From Ruminococcus sp. UBA4385 (GTDB lineage Bacteria; Bacillota_A; Clostridia; Oscillospirales; Ruminococcaceae): a stretch of 19,115 bases of DNA. The notes beneath the pieces are model-generated. The model searched no databases. It had not been told where the DNA came from and worked only from the letters and a program-made list of their open reading frames with translations. Both the position numbers and the translations under genes were made by a program. The DNA lies in NCBI GenBank assembly GCA_002391065.1, contig DGRP01000032.1:2555-21669 (forward strand). The letters run 5' to 3'. Positions 14,340 to 19,115 of the stretch are shown here, piece after piece. Position 1 is the first letter of the stretch, and each line of letters opens with the position of its first letter.

Positions 14340-15917
14340 ATGTCCAATGGTACAGAAAAAAACAATGAGGTCATAAGCCTTATTGAACCGCAAAAGCGAG
14401 GACTTATAGGGATCCTTTTCAGCCGTGTTGGAATTGCAGCAGTTCTTATTATAGTTCAGTTCCTGGCTGTAGTGCTGTTTTATGTCATTCTTGAACGGTA
14501 TTTCAACTACATAAAGATTGTCCAGACAGTTTTTCTTGCAGTTATGGTTATCTATCTTATTAATACCGAGATGGATTCATCGGCCAAGCTGACATGGATG
14601 TTCCTGATGATGTTTGTTCCGTTCCCTGCAATGATACTGTTCCTGTTCTATCAGAAGGATATAGTACGTCAGGGCTGGAAAAACAGACTGAAACAGCTTA
14701 TTAAAGAGAGCCGAAGTAAGATTTCTCAAGACCCGTTTACGCTTATTGAAGATGATGTCATAGACTCAGGACTTGATTCTCTTTGCAGGTATCTTAACAG
14801 AACAGGAAGATTTCCTGTATATTCAGATACTAAAGTAACGTTTTTCTCGCTTGGAGATGATAAATTTCCTGCAATGCTTGAACAGCTAAAAAAAGCTAAG
14901 AAATTTATCTTTATGGAGTATTTCATAATTGATGAAGGTTATATGTGGGGAAGTATCCTTAAAGTGCTGAGTGATAAGGTGAAGGAAGGCGTAGATGTAA
15001 GGGTAATGTATGACGGAATGTGTGAGGTCAATCTTCTGACAGCGGATTACCCTCACAGAATGGCGAAGCTTGGTATTAAGTGTAAGCCCTATACTCCGAT
15101 TACCCCTTTCCTGACAACACAGTACAATTACCGTGACCACAGAAAGATTCTTGTTATCGACGGTCAGGTAGCATTTAACGGCGGAGTAAATCTTGCTGAT
15201 GAATATATCAATCAGAAAGAGCGCTTCGGTCATTGGAAGGATACCGCAATAATGCTTGAGGGTAAGGCAGTTCAAAGCTTCACATTAATGTTTCTGCAAA
15301 TGTGGAATCTTGATGAACAGACACCGCAGTGGGATGAGTTCCTTACTCCTGCTGAGCCTGTCAGCGCAAACGGTTTTGTAATGCCTTACGGTGATTGTCC
15401 GCTGTTTAAGGAAAAGGTCGGAGAAAGCGTTTATATAGACATTCTCTACCGTGCTAAGAGCTATGTTCATATAATGACACCGTATCTTATCCTCGACAAT
15501 GAGCTTGAGGCTGCACTTAAATTTGCGGCTGAAAGGGGAGTAGATGTTAAAATAATTCTCCCCGGTATTCCTGATAAGAAGGCAGCGTATTCGCTTGCAA
15601 AATCGCATTACAGTTCGCTTATAAGATCGGGCGTTGAGATTTATGAGTACACTCCAGGATTTGTTCATGCGAAGGTGTTTGTAAGCGATGATGAGAAAGC
15701 TGTTATAGGCACGATCAATCTTGATTACCGCAGCCTTTATCACCATTTTGAATGTGCAACTTATCTTTATAAGGTTGACTGTATTTCAGAAATAAAAGCA
15801 GACTACAAGGAAACTCTTAAAAAGTGCAAGCAGGTAACACCTGAAACGATCAAGCAGGAGAAATTCTCCTACAGAGCTTTGGGTACTGTTCTGAAAGTAA
15901 TAGCACCGCTTATGTAA
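14340..15917 (+). CDS. cls: Cardiolipin synthase
   Basis: A 525-residue phospholipase-D-superfamily enzyme that joins two phosphatidylglycerol molecules into cardiolipin and glycerol at the membrane. Hydrophobic segments near 31-51, 60-75 and 84-104 form the N-terminal anchor. The two HKD motifs are complete: H267-x-K269-x4-D274 followed by FNGGVNLADEY, and H443-x-K445-x4-D450 followed by IGTINLDYRS. The length is typical for bacterial Cls. It is a single-gene unit with its own promoter and a strong terminator. It belongs with the envelope theme of the window: YqeG-type phosphatases are related to the enzymes that make phosphatidylglycerol, its substrate. Confidence 0.94.
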   Translation: MSNGTEKNNEVISLIEPQKRGLIGILFSRVGIAAVLIIVQFLAVVLFYVILERYFNYIKIVQTVFLAVMVIYLINTEMDSSAKLTWMFLMMFVPFPAMILFLFYQKDIVRQGWKNRLKQLIKESRSKISQDPFTLIEDDVIDSGLDSLCRYLNRTGRFPVYSDTKVTFFSLGDDKFPAMLEQLKKAKKFIFMEYFIIDEGYMWGSILKVLSDKVKEGVDVRVMYDGMCEVNLLTADYPHRMAKLGIKCKPYTPITPFLTTQYNYRDHRKILVIDGQVAFNGGVNLADEYINQKERFGHWKDTAIMLEGKAVQSFTLMFLQMWNLDEQTPQWDEFLTPAEPVSANGFVMPYGDCPLFKEKVGESVYIDILYRAKSYVHIMTPYLILDNELEAALKFAAERGVDVKIILPGIPDKKAAYSLAKSHYSSLIRSGVEIYEYTPGFVHAKVFVSDDEKAVIGTINLDYRSLYHHFECATYLYKVDCISEIKADYKETLKKCKQVTPETIKQEKFSYRALGTVLKVIAPLM

Positions 15918-15920
15918 CAA

Positions 15921-15957
15921 AAAAGATCCGCTGAAATAAACAGCGGATCTTTCTTTT
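15921..15957. terminator. Bidirectional terminator shared by cls and tRNA-Thr
   Basis: AAAGATCCGCTG, a seven-base loop and CAGCGGATCTTT give a 12-bp perfect stem. CTTTT follows on the plus strand and six T's on the minus strand. It closes cls and, from the other side, the tRNA, whose 3' end is only two bases away. Confidence 0.88.
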
Positions 15958-15958
15958 A

Positions 15959-16031
15959 AGCTGGTAGCCGGACTCGAACCGGCGACCTGCTCATTACGAA
16001 TGAGCTGCTCTACCAACTGAGCCATACCAGC
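15959..16031 (-). tRNA. tRNA-Thr (anticodon CGT)
   Basis: A 73-base cloverleaf on the minus strand. The acceptor stem pairs GCTGGTA with TACCAGC, the D-arm has GCTCAGTTGGTAGAGC, and the anticodon arm is GCTCA-TTCGTAA-TGAGC with anticodon CGT, reading ACG codons. The T-arm is GCCGG-TTCGAGT-CCGGC. The discriminator base is T. CCA is not encoded, so it must be added after transcription. Confidence 0.95.
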
Positions 16032-16046
16032 ACAACTAACTAATTC

Positions 16047-16075
16047 ATTATACAATAAGTAAATATTAAAGTCAA
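16047..16075 (-). promoter_or_regulatory. Promoter of tRNA-Thr
   Basis: On the minus strand, TTGACT (16075-16070), 17 bp and TATAAT (16052-16047), 16 bases from the mature 5' end. The -35 box shares its outer bases with one arm of an inverted repeat (16073-16083). Confidence 0.88.
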
Positions 16076-16200
16076 GCCGTTTTACAATTTCTTTACATTC
16101 AAGGAGCAGTATGCTTTTTGATTATAAATATTTAAGTAATTTAATAAATGGACGAAAAGTCAAAATTCAGACAAAATGTTCTGAGTATAAAAACGGCTTG
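16073..16200. repeat. Inverted repeat between tRNA-Thr and HU
   Basis: CAAGCCGTTTT (16073-16083) and AAAACGGCTTG (16190-16200) are exact reverse complements over 11 bases, 106 bases apart. The AT-rich interior has no gene. The wider gene-free stretch (16032-16428) also holds a weak hairpin AAAAAATC/GATTTTTT (16304-16329) and the HU promoter, and nothing else I recognise. Confidence 0.6.
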
Positions 16201-16352
16201 TTTTCGGGCTTGTGTAAGAATTATATTCAAAATTATTAATTTTTTGTTGTTTACATGGTGTTAATAAGTACAAAATAATTATATTAAGGACTTCGTTTTT
16301 GATAAAAAATCGCCAAAGTTTGATTTTTTGCCGTAAAATCGGGGTTAAACGT

Positions 16353-16381
16353 TTGACAAAGGCTCGAAAATAAGTTATAAT
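16353..16381 (+). promoter_or_regulatory. Consensus promoter of the HU/H1-like operon
   Basis: TTGACA (16353-16358), 17 bp and TATAAT (16376-16381) match consensus exactly. The leader is about 41 bases. Confidence 0.9.
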
Positions 16382-16428
16382 ACGCTTATACAAAAGCAAA
16401 GTTTCAGATGTTTATGGAGGTAATTAAA

Positions 16429-16704
16429 ATGAAAAAGAGTGAGCTTATTGCTGCTATCGCTGCTAAGGGCGGCTATTCTAAGAAGGATGCTGAAAAGGCT
16501 CTTGATGCTGTAACAGCAACAATTACTGAGTCTCTTGCAAACGGAGATAAGATCTCTATCGTAGGTTTTGGTTCTTTTGAGGTTCGTGAGAGAGCTGCAA
16601 AGGAGTCTATCAATCCTGCAACCAAGAAGCCTATTCATGTACCTGCAAAGAAGGTTCCTGCATTCAAGGCAGGCAAGGCTCTTAAAGAGGCTGTAGATAA
16701 ATAA
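16429..16704 (+). CDS. hup: HU family DNA-binding protein
   Basis: A 91-residue histone-like protein that bends and compacts DNA as a dimer. It shows the N-terminal helical body (MKKSELIAAIA...SKKDAEKALDAVTATI) and the hallmark GDKISIVGFGSFEVRERAA near 44-62. The DNA-binding arm has NPATKKPIHVPAKKVPAFKAG near 65-85, with the tip Pro preceded by H and V. GGAGG (16416-16420) lies eight bases before ATG 16429. An upstream in-frame ATG at 16408 would add seven residues and swallow the ribosome site, so I reject it. The codons are few and repetitive (GCT, AAG), as in highly expressed genes. It is the first gene of the operon with the H1-like protein, 41 bases ahead of it. Confidence 0.95.
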   Translation: MKKSELIAAIAAKGGYSKKDAEKALDAVTATITESLANGDKISIVGFGSFEVRERAAKESINPATKKPIHVPAKKVPAFKAGKALKEAVDK

Positions 16705-16745
16705 GTTAACCATTAATAGTTTATTTAGTATAGGAGGAAAATAAA

Positions 16746-17171
16746 ATGGCTGTTAAGAAGACAGAAGAAAAGGTAGAGGCTGTAAAGGCTGCTGCTGAAA
16801 AGAAGACAGAAGAAGTTAAGGCTGTAGCTAAGAAGGCTGCAACTGCAACAAAGACTAAGGCTGCTGCTGCAAAGACTGCAGTTAAGGCTAAGGCTGATAC
16901 AGCAAAGAAGAAGGTTGCTGAGAAGAAGTCCGCTGCTAAGAAGCCTGCTGCAAAGAAGGCTGTTGCTGCTGCTAAGGATGAGGTTTTCGTTCAGGTTGAG
17001 GGCGTAAACGAGATCAACGTAGCTGTTGTTGTTGAGGCTGCAAAGGCTGACTACAAGGCTAAGAGTGGTAAGGCTGCAAAGGCTGTAACTGTATATGTAA
17101 AGCCTGCTGAGGGCGTTGCTTACTACACTGTTGCAGGTAAGGGTAGCGATGATTACAAGGTAAACCTCTAA
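16746..17171 (+). CDS. Histone-H1-like Lys/Ala-rich protein with DUF6465-like C-terminus
   Basis: A 141-residue protein in two parts. Residues 1-76 are almost only Lys and Ala with some Val, Thr and Glu (repeats of the AAKKAVAKK type), as in bacterial H1-like tails that bind DNA without sequence preference. Residues 78-141 form a compact domain (EVFVQVEG, VEAAKADYKAKSG, AKAVTVYVKPAEGVAYYTV, DYKVNL). I link this domain from memory to DUF6465, found in clostridial proteins of this kind. AGGAGG lies eight bases before the ATG. The few codons used (AAG, GCT, GTT) point to very high expression. It likely acts with HU in nucleoid packing. What the C-terminal domain does is unknown. Confidence 0.82.
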   Translation: MAVKKTEEKVEAVKAAAEKKTEEVKAVAKKAATATKTKAAAAKTAVKAKADTAKKKVAEKKSAAKKPAAKKAVAAAKDEVFVQVEGVNEINVAVVVEAAKADYKAKSGKAAKAVTVYVKPAEGVAYYTVAGKGSDDYKVNL

Positions 17172-17199
17172 TCTTTATATAATACCTAAAAAAAAGAAG

Positions 17200-17232
17200 C
17201 AGTACGGATTATTAAGTTCGTACTGTTTTTTT
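17200..17232 (+). terminator. Terminator of the HU/H1-like operon
   Basis: CAGTACGGA, loop TTATTAAG and TTCGTACTG pair over nine bases with one G-U pair, followed by seven T's. Confidence 0.85.
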
Positions 17233-17255
17233 GTTATCAAGTGTATATAATTTTA

Positions 17256-17286
17256 TAAAAAAGAGACCTGCTAAAAAACAGGTCTC
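17256..17286 (-). terminator. Terminator of murA
   Basis: On the minus strand, GAGACCTG, loop TTTTTTAG and CAGGTCTC are followed by a run of T's. It sits 17 bases after the murA stop codon. Confidence 0.85.
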
Positions 17287-17302
17287 ACTTTATATCCGAT
17301 TT

Positions 17303-18589
17303 TCAGCCGCTCATCTGAATAGATGATGCCTCGGGAATGTGTACTCTTCTTATGTCAGCTCCGAGTCCTCTGAGTTTTTCGTCGATCTTTTCATATCCTC
17401 TTTCAATATAGTGAATATTATCAATCTCAGTAGTGCCTTCAGCCGCAAGACCTGCAATTATCAGCGCTGCACCTGCTCTGAGGTCTGTAGCAGATACAGG
17501 AGCACCCTTCAGCTCTCCTACACCCTGAATAACAGCAACCTTGCCGTCAACCGAAATATCAGCACCCATTCTTCTGAGCTCTGCAACATATCTGAAACGA
17601 TTGTCAAAAATATCATCAGTCACAATGCTTGTCCCGTCAGCAAGTGTCAGGAAAGTGGAAAACTGCGGCTGCATATCAGTCGGGAAGCCCGGGTGAGGCA
17701 TAGTCTTTATAGATGTCTTCATAATCGGACCGTCTACCCATACATGAACGCTCTCATCGTGCTCTTCAACGTTTACACCGCATTTTCTGAGCTTTGCAGT
17801 GATAGATTCAAGATGTTTAGGAATGACGTTTGCAATAACAACATCACCCTTAGTAGCTGCTGCAGCTACCATATAAGTGCCTGCCTCGATCTGATCGGGA
17901 ATAGTTGCATAGGTCACACCATGCAGATATTCAACACCCCTGATCTTGATAACATCTGTACCTGCGCCTCTGATGTCAGCTCCCATTGAGTTCAGGAAGT
18001 TGGCAAGGTCAACTATATGAGGCTCTTTAGCTGCATTTTCAATTATCGTCAGACCCTTTGCCTTAACAGCAGCAAAGATTGCATTCATTGTAGCGCCGAC
18101 AGTAACAAAATCAAAATAGATCTGATTGCCTACGAGTTCATCGGCAAACACGTGATTAGCACCCTTGACAATCTCGTCTGATGCGCCCAGTGCCTTGAAA
18201 GCTTTAAGATGCTGGTCTATCGGTCTGTCGCCGAGATCGCACCCACCGGGCATCGGAACAAAAGCATCATGGAATCTTCCAAGCAGAGTTCCCAGAAAAT
18301 AGCACGAAGCTCTCATAGTTCTTGCCAGCTCATAAGGAACTTCAGGCTTTGTAATTCCCTTTGTATCAAATCTGATCGTATTTTTATCTATCAGCTCGAC
18401 CTCTGCGCCCATTTCACGCAGGATCGTCATACACTTAGTAATATCACTTATCTCGGGTACATTCTCAAGCACGCAAGGCTCATCACAAAGAATTGTAGCG
18501 GCAACAAGTGCAACAGCGGCATTCTTTGCACCGCTTATCTGAACCGTGCCTTTGAGAGGTGTACCTCCGTTGATAACAAATTTATCCAA
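17303..18589 (-). CDS. murA: UDP-N-acetylglucosamine 1-carboxyvinyltransferase
   Basis: A 428-residue cytoplasmic enzyme that adds enolpyruvate from PEP to UDP-GlcNAc, the first committed step of peptidoglycan synthesis and the target of fosfomycin. Visible are SGAKNAA with K22-N23, R93 in TMRAS, and the catalytic loop PMPGGCDLGDRPID. C117 stands at the position of the attacking Cys, so the enzyme should be fosfomycin-sensitive. PHPGFPTDMQPQF with D305 is the general base. The length fits. Firmicutes often have two copies (murA and murZ/murA2); which one this is cannot be told here. The start is TTG, with AAGGAG nine bases upstream. It is a single gene with its own promoter and terminator. 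A long upstream region holds an SOS box. Confidence 0.95.
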   Translation of the reverse strand: MDKFVINGGTPLKGTVQISGAKNAAVALVAATILCDEPCVLENVPEISDITKCMTILREMGAEVELIDKNTIRFDTKGITKPEVPYELARTMRASCYFLGTLLGRFHDAFVPMPGGCDLGDRPIDQHLKAFKALGASDEIVKGANHVFADELVGNQIYFDFVTVGATMNAIFAAVKAKGLTIIENAAKEPHIVDLANFLNSMGADIRGAGTDVIKIRGVEYLHGVTYATIPDQIEAGTYMVAAAATKGDVVIANVIPKHLESITAKLRKCGVNVEEHDESVHVWVDGPIMKTSIKTMPHPGFPTDMQPQFSTFLTLADGTSIVTDDIFDNRFRYVAELRRMGADISVDGKVAVIQGVGELKGAPVSATDLRAGAALIIAGLAAEGTTEIDNIHYIERGYEKIDEKLRGLGADIRRVHIPEASSIQMSG

Positions 18590-18612
18590 AATTAAACACT
18601 CCTTAAAGGAAT

Positions 18613-18637
18613 GCCGAACTCTATATCTCTATTCGGC
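18613..18637 (-). other. Hairpin in the murA leader
   Basis: GCCGAA and TTCGGC pair around a 13-base AT-rich loop, between the promoter and the ribosome site (AAGGAG near 18599-18604). There is no T-tract, so it is not a terminator. It may stabilise the mRNA or affect translation. Confidence 0.4.
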
Positions 18638-18646
18638 TTTCATATT

Positions 18647-18675
18647 AGTATACCACTTTATTGAGAAAAATAAAA
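18647..18675 (-). promoter_or_regulatory. Proximal promoter of murA
   Basis: On the minus strand, TATACT (18652-18647) is preceded by TGG, an extended -10, with a weak -35 TTTTAT (18675-18670) at 17 bp. The leader would be about 50 bases. Confidence 0.65.
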
Positions 18676-18771
18676 GCGGTTTAGGAAAAGTTCCACGTTA
18701 TAGTCAAAATCATCTAACTAAGATGAATTTTTATAGCAAAGATTTTATTATTCAAGTCTGAAAAGCATTTG

Positions 18772-18785
18772 CGAACATCTGTTCA
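18772..18785. promoter_or_regulatory. LexA-type SOS box
   Basis: CGAACATCTGTTCA has the exact GAAC-N4-GTTC core of the Gram-positive LexA (DinR) operator, consensus CGAACN4GTTCG, with one outer base off. It is part of a longer inverted pair, TTTGCGAACA (18768-18777) and TGTTCGCAAA (18831-18840). Confidence 0.6.
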
Positions 18786-18818
18786 CACTTTACAGCCCTA
18801 AATCAAACTCACAAATAT

Positions 18819-18847
18819 ATTCTAGCACACTGTTCGCAAAAAATCAA
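18819..18847 (-). promoter_or_regulatory. Candidate distal promoter reading towards murA
   Basis: On the minus strand, TTGATT (18847-18842), 17 bp and TAGAAT (18824-18819). The spacer contains a GCGAACA half-site. Start would be near 18812, about 30 bases upstream of the SOS box, and no gene lies between it and murA. Confidence 0.45.
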
Positions 18848-19090
18848 TAGCAAAATTCAGTTTTTTCAGAACTTTTCGACTTTTTTTGAAAAGAAATCCC
18901 TTGAAAGTTACGATTAGGTTACAAGAGTACGATTTTTCGGACTTTATTGTAATTTCTGTGTAATTATTGAGTACAAATTTTTTCTCTCTTTAACCTTAGT
19001 GTCCAAAATGATATACTCTTAAAGCATTTTTCAGGTGTCGGAAAGCGCAGATTTGCTTCACGGCAATGAAAAAATGATTTTTGATACTTA
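18848..19090. other. Gene-free AT-rich stretch before the right end
   Basis: I see no credible coding frame. It holds a candidate rightward promoter, TTTAAC (18989-18994), 17 bp and TATACT (19012-19017), pointing out of the window. A GTTAC-GATTAG-GTTAC direct repeat lies near 18907-18922, and a short CTTTTC/GAAAAG hairpin near 18874-18895. Whatever the promoter drove is cut off. Confidence 0.4.
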
Positions 19091-19114
19091 AGGCAACACC
19101 GCATGACCCGCGGC
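19091..19114. repeat. Right copy of end-to-end inverted repeat
   Basis: Exact reverse complement of bases 1-24 (begins AGGCAACACCGCATG). See the left copy for what it may mean. Confidence 0.8.
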
Positions 19115-19115
19115 T

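Noticed and set aside
16304..16329. AAAAAATC/GATTTTTT hairpin upstream of HU as a terminator
   Set aside because: Stem is almost all A-T with no GC core and no transcript to end; likely AT-rich background.
17339..17989. 216-codon open frame on the plus strand inside murA
   Set aside because: Antisense shadow; murA motifs are complete in the other strand and this frame has Ser/Cys-rich, non-protein-like composition.
18825..18837. A second full LexA box at the right arm of the inverted pair
   Set aside because: Only the GTTCG half is good; the other half reads GCAC at the wrong spacing.
1..19115. The whole window as one composite transposon bounded by its inverted repeats
   Set aside because: It holds murA, a tRNA, HU and cls, has no transposase or recombinase, and base and codon use are even throughout. 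Assembly ending in repeated elements is simpler.

Overview
The window looks like a complete contig from a low-to-mid GC Gram-positive anaerobe, most likely a Ruminococcus-like member of the Oscillospiraceae/Ruminococcaceae. This is inferred from codon use, strong AGGAG ribosome binding sites, consensus -35/-10 promoters with 17-bp spacers, a CotH-kinase lipoprotein, a VanW protein, and a lysine/alanine-rich histone-H1-like protein beside HU. Nearly all of it is ordinary chromosome. I see no prophage, CRISPR array, transposase or toxin-antitoxin pair. The first 24 bases are the exact reverse complement of bases 19091-19114, so both ends run into the same repeated sequence, most simply copies of one insertion element where assembly stopped.

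Layout. 129-1265: a nucleotidyltransferase-like protein. 1265-1762: a long spacer with two almost identical terminator hairpins around a hairpin-rich 163-bp insert, then two consensus promoters. 1763-4497 (+): an operon of a seven-helix LytS-like histidine kinase, a response regulator with a winged-helix-like output, and an AlkD-like DNA alkylation repair protein. 4531-6531 (-): a CotH-kinase lipoprotein, divergent from 6681-10172 (+), an OmpR-type response regulator, its histidine kinase and an iron-dependent alcohol dehydrogenase. 10216-10692 (-): a flavodoxin. 10795-12856 (-): a TIM-barrel protein followed by a fusion of a YqeG-type HAD phosphatase to a VanW domain. 13005-14211 (-): an AlkZ-related-like protein and a two-helix membrane protein. 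14340-15917 (+): cardiolipin synthase. 15959-16031 (-): tRNA-Thr(CGT). 16429-17171 (+): HU and the H1-like protein. 17303-18589 (-): murA. 18590-19115: no gene, but a LexA-type SOS box and candidate promoters.

How the genes work together. Two separate two-component systems handle sensing. Several genes concern the cell envelope: the CotH lipoprotein, YqeG-VanW, cardiolipin synthase and MurA. Two unrelated proteins resemble alkylated-base DNA repair families. HU and the H1-like protein form a nucleoid-packaging pair with a consensus promoter. The least ordinary points are the YqeG-VanW fusion, the SOS box plus candidate promoter pointing at murA, the duplicated terminator around a hairpin-rich insert, and the shared inverted repeat at the two ends.
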